Below, piece after piece: positions 34,456 to 44,149 of a stretch of 64,000 nt of DNA. The notes under the pieces are model-generated. The model was not told the origin of the DNA. It saw only the letters and a list, made by a program, of their open reading frames with translations, and searched no databases. This DNA is from Candidatus Amulumruptor caecigallinarius. GTDB lineage: Bacteria; Bacteroidota; Bacteroidia; Bacteroidales; Muribaculaceae. A program made the translations under genes and the position numbers. Where the stretch lies: contig CALUMU010000003.1 in NCBI GenBank assembly GCA_944321825.1, positions 124,001-188,000 of the forward strand, read 5' to 3'. Within the stretch, counting starts at the first letter, position 1. Each line of letters begins with the position of its first letter.

Positions 34456-36999
34456 ATGGAGACTCCCGAACAACGCACGACCTACACTTACGACGAGGCT
34501 CTTGAAGCCTCAAAACTCTACTTCAAGGATGACGACCTTGCAGCCACCGTATGGGTGACAAAATACGCCCTTAAGGACAGTAACGGCAACATCTACGAAA
34601 AAGACCCATCCGACATGCACCATCGCATAGCATCGGAGATAGCCCGCATCGAGCGTAATTATCCCAATCCGATGAGCGAAGAAGAAGTGTACGGACTACT
34701 TGACGATTTCCGCTACATCGTTCCGCAGGGCAGTCCGATGAGCGGCATAGGCAACACTTTCCAGGTGGGTTCGCTGAGTAACTGTTTCGTGATAGGTCTT
34801 GACGGCACACCCGACAGCTACGGAGGCATCATCAAGATAGACGAGGAACAGGTGCAGCTGATGAAGCGGCGTGGAGGCGTAGGCCACGACCTGAGTCATA
34901 TACGCCCCAAAGGTACTCCTGTCAAAAATTCAGCACTCACATCCACCGGCATCGTGCCGTTTATGGAACGTTACAGCAACTCCACGCGCGAAGTGGCTCA
35001 GGACGGACGTCGCGGTGCGTTGATGCTTTCCGTATCCATAAAACACCCTGAAAGCGAGGACTTCATCGACGCAAAGATGGAGACAGGCAAAATCACAGGC
35101 GCAAACGTGTCGGTACGCATCGATGACAAATTCATGCAAGCGGCCATGGACGGCGGGACGTACACACAGCAATTCCCCGTCGATTCCGACACCCCCTCCA
35201 TCGTCAAGGAAATAGATGCCCGCACCCTCTGGAACAAGATAATCCACAATGCGTGGCAGAGCGCAGAACCTGGAGTGCTGTTTTGGGACACAATCACCCG
35301 TGAGTCAGTACCCGACTGCTACGCCGATTTAGGATTCCGCACCATATCCACCAATCCATGCGGCGAAATACCACTATGCCCGTATGACAGCTGCCGCCTG
35401 CTCGCAATCAACCTTTACAGCTACGTCAAAAATCCTTTCACAGCACAAGCCGAATTCGATTTCGACCTTTTCAGGCAGCATGTAGGCAAGGCACAGCGCA
35501 TCATGGACGACATCATAGACCTCGAAATGGAGAAAATAGATGCCATCCTCGCCAAGATAGAGACCGACCCGGAGACCGAAGAAGTCAAACAGACCGAAAA
35601 ACACCTGTGGCAAAAAATCCGCAGCAAGACACTCAAAGGCCGTCGCACCGGCGTCGGCACTACCGGCGAAGGCGACATGCTCGCCGCCTTGGGTCTCCGC
35701 TACGGCACAGACGAAGCCACTGCGTTCTCCGAATCAGTCCATCGTGCACTGACACTGGCCGCCTACAGCTCTTCGGTCGACCTCGCCGCCGAGCGCGGTG
35801 CTTTCGAAGTATACGACGCAGCACGCGAAGCCAGCAATCCGTTTATCAACCGCATACGCGAAGCCGAGCCATCCATCTACGACCGCATGATGCAACACGG
35901 CAGGCGCAACATAGCATGTCTGACCATAGCCCCAACTGGCACTGTCAGCCTGATGACCCGCACCACTTCGGGCATAGAACCCGTGTTTATGCCGGTCTAC
36001 AAACGCCGCCGCAAAGTCAACCCCAGCGATGTAAACGCCCGTATCGATTATACCGATGAGACAGGTGACTCTTTCGAGGAATATATCGTCTACCACCCTA
36101 AATTTATGGAGTGGATGCGCATCAACGGCATAGAGGTGAAGCAGGACTACACCCAGGAGGAAATAGACAATCTGGTCAGACAGTCGCCCTACTACAAGGC
36201 CACGGCCAACGATGTGGACTGGCTCGAAAAAGTCAGGATGCAGGGACGTGTGCAAAAATGGGTCGACCACTCCATCTCCGTGACCATCAACCTGCCGTCG
36301 GATGTATCAGAGGAGCTCGTTGCCGAGCTCTATCTCCAGGCATGGAAATGTGGCTGTAAGGGCTGCACAGTGTATCGCGACGGAAGCCGGTCGGGCGTGC
36401 TTGTCGCCATGGAAAAGAAGCCCGAGCCACAGGCACAAACCCTCGTACCCCATGCACATAAACGTCCTACAGAACTTGAAGCCGATGTGGTACGTTTCCA
36501 AAACAACAAGGAAAAATGGATTGCCTTCGTCGGGCTGATGGATGACAAGCCCTATGAGATATTCACCGGTCTGGCCGACGACGAAGACGGCATCTTCTGT
36601 CCGAAATCTGTCACCCGTGGCAAGATAATCCGGGCCGTTGACGAAAACGGAGTCAAGCGCTACGACTTCCAGTTTATCAACAAGCGCGGCTACAAAACCA
36701 CCATCGAGGGCCTGAGCGACAAGTTCAACCCCGAATACTGGAATTATGCCAAACTCATATCCGGCGTACTCCGCTACGGTATGCCCATTGACCAGGTAAT
36801 CAAACTCGTCAGTGGTCTTGAACTCAACTCCCAGAGCATCAACACATGGAAAATGGGCGTGGAACGCGCTCTCAAACGCTATCTGCCCGACGGGGCCAAA
36901 GCATCCGGCCAAAAGTGTCCCCACTGTGGCAACGAAACTCTCGTATATCAGGAAGGTTGCTTGATATGCACCTCGTGCGGCACATCAAAATGCGGGTGA
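34456..36999 (+). CDS. nrdJ: B12-dependent ribonucleotide reductase NrdJ (class II)
   Basis: 847 residues from ATG 34456 (METPEQRTTYTYDEALEASK); a longer frame to 34360 would cross the promoter. Uses adenosylcobalamin to make the active thiyl radical, so works with or without oxygen. Visible: SNCFVIGLDGTPDSYGGI, RRGGVGHDLSHIRPKGTPV, the radical region NPCGEIPLCPYDSC, and GTVSLMTRTTSGIEPVF. The C-terminal part includes YRDGSRSGVL and a zinc-ribbon-like tail CPHCGN / CTSCGTSKCG carrying the reducing cysteines. Together with nrdDG it gives two oxygen-independent dNTP routes. Confidence 0.95.
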   Translation: METPEQRTTYTYDEALEASKLYFKDDDLAATVWVTKYALKDSNGNIYEKDPSDMHHRIASEIARIERNYPNPMSEEEVYGLLDDFRYIVPQGSPMSGIGNTFQVGSLSNCFVIGLDGTPDSYGGIIKIDEEQVQLMKRRGGVGHDLSHIRPKGTPVKNSALTSTGIVPFMERYSNSTREVAQDGRRGALMLSVSIKHPESEDFIDAKMETGKITGANVSVRIDDKFMQAAMDGGTYTQQFPVDSDTPSIVKEIDARTLWNKIIHNAWQSAEPGVLFWDTITRESVPDCYADLGFRTISTNPCGEIPLCPYDSCRLLAINLYSYVKNPFTAQAEFDFDLFRQHVGKAQRIMDDIIDLEMEKIDAILAKIETDPETEEVKQTEKHLWQKIRSKTLKGRRTGVGTTGEGDMLAALGLRYGTDEATAFSESVHRALTLAAYSSSVDLAAERGAFEVYDAAREASNPFINRIREAEPSIYDRMMQHGRRNIACLTIAPTGTVSLMTRTTSGIEPVFMPVYKRRRKVNPSDVNARIDYTDETGDSFEEYIVYHPKFMEWMRINGIEVKQDYTQEEIDNLVRQSPYYKATANDVDWLEKVRMQGRVQKWVDHSISVTINLPSDVSEELVAELYLQAWKCGCKGCTVYRDGSRSGVLVAMEKKPEPQAQTLVPHAHKRPTELEADVVRFQNNKEKWIAFVGLMDDKPYEIFTGLADDEDGIFCPKSVTRGKIIRAVDENGVKRYDFQFINKRGYKTTIEGLSDKFNPEYWNYAKLISGVLRYGMPIDQVIKLVSGLELNSQSINTWKMGVERALKRYLPDGAKASGQKCPHCGNETLVYQEGCLICTSCGTSKCG

Positions 37000-37032
37000 C
37001 GTAGTTCCATGCGACCATAAAACACCTACCCT

Positions 37033-37070
37033 GACACCCTGTTTTGCATTTTTTGGCATGACAGGGTGTC
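37033..37070 (+). terminator. hairpin after nrdJ
   Basis: GACACCCTGT 37033-37042 with ACAGGGTGTC 37061-37070, perfect 10-bp stem. The T-rich part lies in the loop, not after the stem, so termination strength is doubtful. Confidence 0.5.
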
Positions 37071-37155
37071 GCATTTGAGAAAATATTATTAACTTTAGCA
37101 CATAAATAGATAATAAATAACTCAAACCATAAAAACTTATATTCAATTATCACAC

Positions 37156-39834
37156 ATGAAGCTTTCGTTCAATATCGACTACCGGACTAATTGGGGCGAG
37201 TCAGTGTATCTGTGCGGAGACATTGAAGCTCTCGGAGCCAACGACGAGGCAAAAGCCATCAAACTTGACCTTGACGGAGTCGAACACTGGTCGACTGTAA
37301 TCGAAGTTGAGGACTCTACCCCTTCGTTCAATTATTTCTATATCGTACGCCATGAAAACGGATACACCAAGCACGAATGGGGCATTAAGCACCGTTTTGT
37401 CCGTGGCCGTGCGGCAAAGACATTCGAGATTTTTGACCGCTGGCAGGATCAGCCCTGGGATAAACCCTACTACTCCCAGGCATTCACTAACTGCATCTGC
37501 AAACGCCACGTACTCGAACAGCCTCTGACCCCCAAGACCGGCATAGCCAACATCCGTGTTTCCGCCCCCATGGTGCAGGAAGACGAAGTACTCGCGATAG
37601 GCGGCGCATGCGAAGGTCTCGGCAAATGGGATGCATCAAAAGCTATCGTTATGAACGATGCCAACTTCCCCGAATGGGAGGTGAACATCGAGATAAAGGC
37701 TCTTGACATACCCTCTGAATATAAGTTTGTCATCCTTAAGAAAGACAGCCATGACCTCGTGGCATGGGAAGGTGGCGACAACCGCCGCTTCGACATAGTG
37801 CCGGCACAGAAAAACGAAGTACTTGTCGTGTCAGGCATGCGTTTTGTCAATCCGCTCGCCCCATGGCGCGGAGCAGGTGTGGCCATCCCGGTATTCTCCC
37901 TCCGTACCAATGACGACTTCGGCGTAGGCGAATTTCTCGATTTGAAGAAGATGGTGGACTGGGCCGTGGAGACCGGTCAGAAATTCATCCAGCTCCTTCC
38001 TATCAACGACACCACGATGACATGGACTTGGACCGACTCATACCCCTATAATTCCAACTCGACCTTTGCGCTCCACCCGATGTACCTGCATCTCCCTGCA
38101 ATGGGCCGTCTCAACGACCAAGGCCGTCAGGAGTATTTCGACAATCTCGGACGCGAACTCAACCAGCTCGCTGAAGTGGATTACGAGCGTGTCAACAACG
38201 CAAAGAACGAATTTACACGCGAACTCTTCGCACAGGACGGTGCTGCCGTAATGGAGCGCGACGACTTCAAAGAGTTTGTAGAGCGCAACAAGAAATGGCT
38301 GACCCCTTATGCCGCCTTCTGCTCGCTCCGTGACATCAACGGCACTGTAGAGATGTCGCAATGGGGAGAATATGCCCAGTTCAGCCAGGAGAAACTCGAC
38401 CGCTTCGTAGCAGAGAACCCCGACCGCATCAACTACGTATATTACATCCAGTACTTCCTCGATAAACAGATGCGTGAAGTAATAGACTACGCGCATGACC
38501 GAGGCGTGGCTCTGAAAGGCGATGTACCCATCGGTATCTCCCGTACAAGCGTGGACGCATGGACCGACCCACGCCTGTTCAACCTCGACTGCCAGGCCGG
38601 TGCACCCCCGGACGACTTCTCGGTACTCGGGCAGAACTGGGGATTCCCGACCTACAACTGGGAGGAGATGAACCTTGACGGATTTGCATGGTGGAAAGCC
38701 CGTTTCGGCAAAATGGCCGAATACTTCGATGCATACCGCATAGACCATGTGCTTGGGTTCTTCCGCATATGGCAGATTCCCCAGGATGCCGTACACGGTC
38801 TGCTCGGCTACTTCAATCCGGCTCTCCCATTCACACCCGACGAATTGAAGTACAATTACGATTTCTGGCTTGATGTAGACCTCCAGACCACTCCCTACAT
38901 CATGGACTATTTCTTGGGAGACTTCTTCGGCGAATACACCGACGAAGCCCGCGCATGGTTCCTTGTCGATGCCGGTTACGGTCGCTACAAGCTCAAGCCC
39001 GAATTCAACACCCAGCGCAAGGTAGTAGAATACTTCGCCTCTTTGGAAAAGAACGACAAGCATAACAAGCTCTGCAACGCCTTGCTCGGCCTCATCGATG
39101 AAGTCCTGTTTATCGAAGACCCCTATGAGAAGGGTAAATACCACCCACGCATCTCGGCACACTTCACATACATCTACCGCTCTCTGACAGATTATGAGAA
39201 ATGGTGTTTCAACCGTCTGTACAACGACTTCTACTACCACCGCCACAACGACTTCTGGTATGGCAAAGCCATGTGGAAACTACCTCCGCTTGTCGATGCC
39301 ACAAGCATGCTATGCTGCGCTGAAGACCTCGGCATGGTACCTGACTGCGTAGCAGCCGTCATGAGCCAGCTTGAAATACTCTCGCTTGAGATACAACGTA
39401 TGCCAAAAGACCCGAAATCAAAATTCGGCAACACCTGGAGCTATCCATACTACTCGGTCTGCACGACCTCCACTCACGACATGGGCGGCATACGCCAGTG
39501 GTGGGAAGAAGACCGTGGCAAAACACAGGATTTCTTCAACCACGTACTCGGCGAGCCGGGTCTCGCCCCCTATTATGCCGAACCATGGGTATGCGACAAG
39601 ATTGTCACCAACCATCTCGCCTCACCCTCGATGCTATGCATACTGCCGTTGCAGGATTGGCTGTCGATCGACGGCGATATCCGGCGTGACAACCCGCAGG
39701 ACGAACAAATCAACGTACCGGCCAACTCGCGCCACTACTGGCGTTACCGTATGCATCTGACCCTCGAGGACTTGATTGGTAAAGCCGGTTTCAATCAGCG
39801 CATACGCGACAAAGTCCGCGCATCAGGCCGATAA
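37156..39834 (+). CDS. malQ: 4-alpha-glucanotransferase with two CBM20 domains (DPE2-like)
   Basis: 892 residues: two starch-binding CBM20 modules (about 1-105 and 125-235; YLCGDIEALG and IGGACEGLGKWDASKA are the hallmark strands) followed by a GH77 barrel (about 250-885). Catalytic landmarks: AYRIDHVLGFFRIW (nucleophile Asp), CCAEDLGMVP (acid/base Glu), TTSTHDMGGIRQWW (stabiliser Asp); SRTSVDAWTDPRLFN is conserved. This is the layout of plant DPE2, which moves glucosyl units from maltose onto glycans. No signal peptide, so cytosolic maltose/glycogen metabolism. The -7-like TAACTTTA at 37090 is a weak promoter hint. A perfect terminator follows. Confidence 0.93.
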   Translation: MKLSFNIDYRTNWGESVYLCGDIEALGANDEAKAIKLDLDGVEHWSTVIEVEDSTPSFNYFYIVRHENGYTKHEWGIKHRFVRGRAAKTFEIFDRWQDQPWDKPYYSQAFTNCICKRHVLEQPLTPKTGIANIRVSAPMVQEDEVLAIGGACEGLGKWDASKAIVMNDANFPEWEVNIEIKALDIPSEYKFVILKKDSHDLVAWEGGDNRRFDIVPAQKNEVLVVSGMRFVNPLAPWRGAGVAIPVFSLRTNDDFGVGEFLDLKKMVDWAVETGQKFIQLLPINDTTMTWTWTDSYPYNSNSTFALHPMYLHLPAMGRLNDQGRQEYFDNLGRELNQLAEVDYERVNNAKNEFTRELFAQDGAAVMERDDFKEFVERNKKWLTPYAAFCSLRDINGTVEMSQWGEYAQFSQEKLDRFVAENPDRINYVYYIQYFLDKQMREVIDYAHDRGVALKGDVPIGISRTSVDAWTDPRLFNLDCQAGAPPDDFSVLGQNWGFPTYNWEEMNLDGFAWWKARFGKMAEYFDAYRIDHVLGFFRIWQIPQDAVHGLLGYFNPALPFTPDELKYNYDFWLDVDLQTTPYIMDYFLGDFFGEYTDEARAWFLVDAGYGRYKLKPEFNTQRKVVEYFASLEKNDKHNKLCNALLGLIDEVLFIEDPYEKGKYHPRISAHFTYIYRSLTDYEKWCFNRLYNDFYYHRHNDFWYGKAMWKLPPLVDATSMLCCAEDLGMVPDCVAAVMSQLEILSLEIQRMPKDPKSKFGNTWSYPYYSVCTTSTHDMGGIRQWWEEDRGKTQDFFNHVLGEPGLAPYYAEPWVCDKIVTNHLASPSMLCILPLQDWLSIDGDIRRDNPQDEQINVPANSRHYWRYRMHLTLEDLIGKAGFNQRIRDKVRASGR

Positions 39835-39859
39835 GCCGATATATAGCAAATAACACCTT

Positions 39860-39913
39860 AAAACGACACCGACGGAATCAGATGGTTAAAATTTCCGTCG
39901 GTGTCGTTTTGTT
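39860..39913 (+). terminator. intrinsic terminator after malQ
   Basis: Perfect 18-bp stem AAAACGACACCGACGGAA 39860-39877 with TTCCGTCGGTGTCGTTTT 39893-39910. The last TTTTG also serves as the -33 box of the next promoter. Confidence 0.93.
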
Positions 39914-39938
39914 ATCCGACAGGAGATTTGTAAATTTG
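39908..39938 (+). promoter_or_regulatory. promoter of the DUF5106 gene
   Basis: TTTG 39908-39911, 19 nt, TAAATTTG 39931-39938; exact consensus. The -33 box lies inside the malQ terminator. Confidence 0.75.
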
Positions 39939-39998
39939 TAAGTAAGTCGTAAAAATTAATGCATTTATAACTCGCAGTTAATTTTTAAGACTTACTTA
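39939..39998 (+). promoter_or_regulatory. large stem-loop at the 5' end of the DUF5106 transcript
   Basis: TAAGTAAGTC 39939-39948 with GACTTACTTA 39989-39998, one G-A mismatch, then TAAAAATTAA 39950-39959 with TTAATTTTTA 39978-39987; the loop can add TGC/GCA. About 21 bp in all, starting at the expected transcription start and ending 20 nt before the ATG. Confidence 0.75.
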
Positions 39999-40018
39999 TT
40001 TATATATTTCAACATCCA

Positions 40019-41011
40019 ATGCATTACAACCTGAAACATACCATATCACTCGCAGCACTCCTCATGGCGATTGCCACGTGTTTCAACCCGTCGGCTCATG
40101 CTGTAGCTCCATTTCCATATCCCATTGTACCTGACACCATCGCTACGCTGACAGGTCGCGCCGACTATTACGTCACCCATTTCTGGGACAAGGCCGATAT
40201 GAAGCGCATATTCAGCAACCGGCAGAATGTCAAGGATGCACTTGGCGACTATTTTGCCATGATGCCGCATGCCCAGCGGGATATAGCCACACAGTCGATA
40301 GAAAGCCTGCTTGGCCGGCTCTCGAAACAACCCAAAGACCTTGCCTTCATGGCCGAGGCTGCACAAAGCATGATATACAGCGACACTGCGGTATTCTGGA
40401 GCGACGAGCTGATGCTGCCCTTTGCGGTCGCAGCGGCAAAAAACAAGAAAGTGGACGAAGGTACACGACTGAGGATGCAGCGCATAGCATCGATACTTCA
40501 GAACAACCAGCCAGGCCGCAGCGCACCAAATCCTGAAATGACACTTCTTGACGGCACCAAAGCCAACGTCTACACCCCTGATGACAATCTGACTTATCAA
40601 GTATTGTTTTTCAACGACCCGGAGTGTACGGAATGTAACATGGCGCGTGTCAAATTGGATGCCGACTACCTAACTTCGCGTCTTATCAATGCAGGAATCG
40701 TCAAAATCATCAGCATATATCCTGGAGAGATGGATGATGAGTTTAAACGCACCGCCGACCGTTTTCCTAAGACATGGGACATCGGGGCCAACCCTGATGT
40801 CGATCTTATATACGACCTGCGCACACAGCCGTGTTTCTATCTGCTCACCGGTCAGGGATATATCGTAGACAAAAATATCCCGGTAGACAACATTCTCGCC
40901 ATATTTTCGCGTCTACGCAATTTGAAAGCCGCGCAGGGTGTCTCCACCGAGCCATATAAAGCCCCGGAGGTTCCCTCAGATGATGCTGATGCCAACGCCA
41001 ACCAGAATTAA
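40019..41011 (+). CDS. DUF5106 thioredoxin-like exported protein
   Basis: 330 residues with signal peptide (about 1-28, to SAHA). N-terminal DUF5106-type helical domain (about 45-165: ADYYVTHFWDKADMKRIF) and a thioredoxin-like C-terminal domain (about 175-310) whose redox motif is CTEC in FFNDPECTECNMARVKL, with a cis-Pro-like TQPCFYLL. Probably a periplasmic thiol-disulfide protein; partner unknown. Own promoter with a large leader hairpin. 12 bp from mnmA, so probably co-transcribed. Confidence 0.82.
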   Translation: MHYNLKHTISLAALLMAIATCFNPSAHAVAPFPYPIVPDTIATLTGRADYYVTHFWDKADMKRIFSNRQNVKDALGDYFAMMPHAQRDIATQSIESLLGRLSKQPKDLAFMAEAAQSMIYSDTAVFWSDELMLPFAVAAAKNKKVDEGTRLRMQRIASILQNNQPGRSAPNPEMTLLDGTKANVYTPDDNLTYQVLFFNDPECTECNMARVKLDADYLTSRLINAGIVKIISIYPGEMDDEFKRTADRFPKTWDIGANPDVDLIYDLRTQPCFYLLTGQGYIVDKNIPVDNILAIFSRLRNLKAAQGVSTEPYKAPEVPSDDADANANQN

Positions 41012-41023
41012 GAAGCTGTTTTG

Positions 41024-42097
41024 ATGAAGATAGCCGCACTCATATCAGGAGGCGTAGACTCCGCTGTAGCAGTACACTGCCTGCGCGAACAAGGCCATGA
41101 CCTGCACCTGTTTTACATCAAGATAGGCAACGATAATGGCGAAGGCGACTGTTCCGCAGAGGAGGACATCGAAATGTGCACCCTCATAGCCCGCCGATAC
41201 GGACTGCCCCTCGATGTAGTATCTCTCCACGATGAATATTGGGAAAACGTCATGCAGTATGCCCTTGACACGGTCAAACAAGGATTGACCCCCAACCCCG
41301 ACATGATGTGTAACCGCATGATAAAGTTCGGATATTTCGAGCAGCGTTACGGACATGAATTCGACCTTACAGCTACAGGCCACTATGCCGGCACGATAGA
41401 AATCGACGGGCTGAAATACCTTACCACAGCCGTCGACCCGGTCAAAGACCAGACCGACTTTTTGGCCCGGATTACATATGACCAGCTCAAGCATCTGACA
41501 TTCCCTCTTGGATCGATGCCTAAAGCGCGAGTCAGAGAGATAGCCATCGAACAGAAGCTGCCTAATGCATACCGTCCTGACAGTCAAGGGATATGCTTCC
41601 TCGGCAAAATCAATTACAATGACTTCATACGCCGTCACCTCGGAGAGAAAAAGGGCGCAATCATAGATATAAGCAACGGTCACAAAATAGGCGAGCATCA
41701 CGGGTACTGGTTCCACACCATAGGCCAGCGCAAAGGGCTCGGTCTGAGCGGCGGGCCGTGGTATGTGGTAAAGAAAAACATACGCGACAACGTGATTTAT
41801 GTGTCACGTGGCTATGATACGCCTCTGCAATACGGCAACACTCTGCATGTCAACGAAATGCACTGGATAACACGCGACCCCTGGCCTGAGCAGTGCGATG
41901 GTGTGGACATAATGTTCAAAAACCGACACTCGCCTGAACGTTTCCATGCGAAATTGACGAAGCTGTCACCCGGAGAATACGTAATAGAAAGCTCCACCCC
42001 CATACAAGGCATCGCGCCAGGTCAGTTTGCTGTAATATACGATGCCAAGGGCGAACTTTGCTACGGAAGTGCCATAATAACAGGCCGAAAAATGTAA
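41024..42097 (+). CDS. mnmA: tRNA-specific 2-thiouridylase MnmA
   Basis: 357 residues from ATG 41024. Transfers sulfur to U34 of Lys, Glu and Gln tRNAs using ATP. N-type PP-loop SGGVDS (residues 8-13); first catalytic Cys in [15 protein letters not shown], second in [18 protein letters not shown]; the C-terminal [19 protein letters not shown] domain completes the enzyme. Cytosolic. The TTG three bases upstream is not needed. Confidence 0.96.
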   Translation: MKIAALISGGVDSAVAVHCLREQGHDLHLFYIKIGNDNGEGDCSAEEDIEMCTLIARRYGLPLDVVSLHDEYWENVMQYALDTVKQGLTPNPDMMCNRMIKFGYFEQRYGHEFDLTATGHYAGTIEIDGLKYLTTAVDPVKDQTDFLARITYDQLKHLTFPLGSMPKARVREIAIEQKLPNAYRPDSQGICFLGKINYNDFIRRHLGEKKGAIIDISNGHKIGEHHGYWFHTIGQRKGLGLSGGPWYVVKKNIRDNVIYVSRGYDTPLQYGNTLHVNEMHWITRDPWPEQCDGVDIMFKNRHSPERFHAKLTKLSPGEYVIESSTPIQGIAPGQFAVIYDAKGELCYGSAIITGRKM

Positions 42098-42109
42098 ACA
42101 CACATAGAC

Positions 42110-42751
42110 ATGGACAAGAGCAAACGAGTAGCAATGCGTGTGATGGGGCTGTCATACAGCCAGATACAGACCGGGGCATATGCCCTTATTCTGTCAGAAA
42201 TCAACGGTCCTGTCAAATTGCCGATAATCATAGGTGCGCCTGAAGCTCAATCAGTGGCCCTGAAAATGGAGGGTGTGATTCCTCCACGCCCTTTGACTCA
42301 CGATTTGTTTGTGAGTTTTGCCCATGGATTCGGCGTTACACTTAAAGAGGTATTTATCAACCGATTTGAAGACGGTCTGTTTTCAAGCGAGCTGACTTTT
42401 TCCGACGGCGAGCGCGAAATAGTCCTTGAAGCCCGCACCAGCGATGCCATAGCGATAGCGATGCGCACAAAGTCACCAATATACACGACTCGCGAAATAC
42501 TGGAAGAAACCGGATTTGTCATGGAAAACGACCCGACCGTCGGTGATACAGCCGACGGGACATCTAATGACACCGAAACAGTCGAGCCGGACGAGGACAT
42601 GACTCCGCAATCCCCCTCGTCACATCCTAAGATCGAGAACTATGCCATCGAGGAGCTTGAGAAAATGCTCGCAGATTTAATCAATAAGGAGGAATATGAG
42701 GAAGCGGCCAAAATCAGCGCAATAATAAAGCGCAAGAAGTCCGACAAGTAA
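42110..42751 (+). CDS. bifunctional nuclease family (DUF151) protein with UVR motif
   Basis: 213 residues. DUF151 domain (about 5-130: LILSEINGPVKLPIIIGAPE, RPLTHDLFVSFAHGFGVTLK, LEARTSDAIAIAMRTKSPIY) then an acidic linker (about 140-175) and a C-terminal UvrB/UvrC-type motif (about 178-210: LEKMLADLINKEEYEEAAKI). The Thermotoga relative has a pentameric fold, and plant relatives have nuclease activity; what the Bacteroidota form does is not known. In the mnmA transcript, 12 bp behind it. Confidence 0.9.
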   Translation: MDKSKRVAMRVMGLSYSQIQTGAYALILSEINGPVKLPIIIGAPEAQSVALKMEGVIPPRPLTHDLFVSFAHGFGVTLKEVFINRFEDGLFSSELTFSDGEREIVLEARTSDAIAIAMRTKSPIYTTREILEETGFVMENDPTVGDTADGTSNDTETVEPDEDMTPQSPSSHPKIENYAIEELEKMLADLINKEEYEEAAKISAIIKRKKSDK

Positions 42752-42796
42752 TAATCAACATAAACCCATCTAATACACCTATTATTACAACCGAAC

Positions 42797-44143
42797 ATGA
42801 AAAACGTAAAGCTGCGACTTATAATCATGAACTTCCTGCAATTTGCCGTGTGGGGAGCCTATCTGACCAGTGTCGGCAATTACCTCGGCAGTGCCGGTAT
42901 GGGTCACTTGATAGCCTGGTTTTATGCCATACAGGGCATCGTTTCAATATTCATGCCCACACTTATGGGTATAGTAGCCGACCGGTGGATCCAGCCACAG
43001 CGGCTGCTCGGCATCTGCCAGATAATAGCCGGTGCATTCATGCTCGTATGCTGGGGCTTAGGACATGCAGCCATGGAAAGCGGCACTTTCCCAAATGCCT
43101 CACTGTTCGTCACCATGTACACGATAAGCGTGGCGTTCTACATGCCCACGATTGCATTAAGCAACACGGTGGCCTTCTCCGTGCTTAAGAGCCATGGTTA
43201 TGATACCATCAAAGATTTTCCACCGATACGCGTATTCGGCACTGTCGGTTTCATAGCCACAATGTGGTTTGTCAATTGTGCGATGTGGATTCCTGAAGAA
43301 GGCTTGTCATTTACCCTCGCCCCTAATCCGCTGCGATTCCAATATACCCACATGCAACTATTCGTATCAGGTGCATTAGGCCTCATACTCGGCATGTATT
43401 GCTTTTCGCTGCCCGAATGTCTGATTTCAGCCGAAGACAAGAAAGATAAGAGCCTTGCCGAAGTGCTTGGCCTTAATGCGTTCAAGCTGTTCAAGGTCAA
43501 GAAGATGGCTATCTTTTTCGTATTCTCGATGCTTCTGGGCATGTGTCTGCAAGTAACCAACGGCTATGCCGGACCGTTTATCACAAGCTTCAAAGGTTCA
43601 GGATTTGCCGACACTTTCGCTGCCAACAACGCCACCCTGCTGACTTCGCTATCCCAGATAAGCGAGGCTCTATGCATATTGATGATTCCGTTTTTCCTCA
43701 AACGCTTCGGCATAAAGAAAGTCATGCTGATAGCAATGGTTGCATGGGTTTTGAGGTTTGGATTCTTCGGCATCGGCAATCCCGACATGCCCGGCGTATT
43801 GCTGTTCATTCTCTCCATGATAGTCTACGGTGTCGCATTTGACTTCTTCAATGTCTCAGGAGCGTTATTCGTGGAACAGGAGACCGACAAGACCATCCAA
43901 GCCTCGGCGCAGGGACTGTTCATGCTTATGACCAACGGTATAGGCGCGACAGTGGGCACACTCAGTGCAGGAGCCGTAGTCAACTATTTTTGCAGCTGGA
44001 CCGAAGTCGACGGGACAAGTTACCTGTTAGGCGACTGGACGGCAACATGGCTGATATTCGCAGGCTTCGCATTAGCTGTAGCAGTTGCATTTGTCTTGGT
44101 ATTCAAAGACAATACAAATGCTGTTTCTAAACAACCTGTATAA
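42797..44143 (+). CDS. nucleoside permease, MFS (NHS family)
   Basis: 448 residues with about twelve hydrophobic segments starting at residue 6. N-terminal LRLIIMNFLQFAVWGAYLTS and LGSAGMGHLIAWFYAIQGIV, and a central ADRWIQPQRLLGICQ loop are typical of NupG/XapB-type nucleoside:proton symporters in Bacteroidales. Inner membrane. Substrate range cannot be told. rsmE follows after 6 bp. Confidence 0.88.
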   Translation: MKNVKLRLIIMNFLQFAVWGAYLTSVGNYLGSAGMGHLIAWFYAIQGIVSIFMPTLMGIVADRWIQPQRLLGICQIIAGAFMLVCWGLGHAAMESGTFPNASLFVTMYTISVAFYMPTIALSNTVAFSVLKSHGYDTIKDFPPIRVFGTVGFIATMWFVNCAMWIPEEGLSFTLAPNPLRFQYTHMQLFVSGALGLILGMYCFSLPECLISAEDKKDKSLAEVLGLNAFKLFKVKKMAIFFVFSMLLGMCLQVTNGYAGPFITSFKGSGFADTFAANNATLLTSLSQISEALCILMIPFFLKRFGIKKVMLIAMVAWVLRFGFFGIGNPDMPGVLLFILSMIVYGVAFDFFNVSGALFVEQETDKTIQASAQGLFMLMTNGIGATVGTLSAGAVVNYFCSWTEVDGTSYLLGDWTATWLIFAGFALAVAVAFVLVFKDNTNAVSKQPV

Positions 44144-44149
44144 CAGACG

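Noticed and set aside
38038..39246. 402-codon open frame on the minus strand
   Set aside because: Antisense to the GH77 part of malQ; a shadow of strong codon bias.
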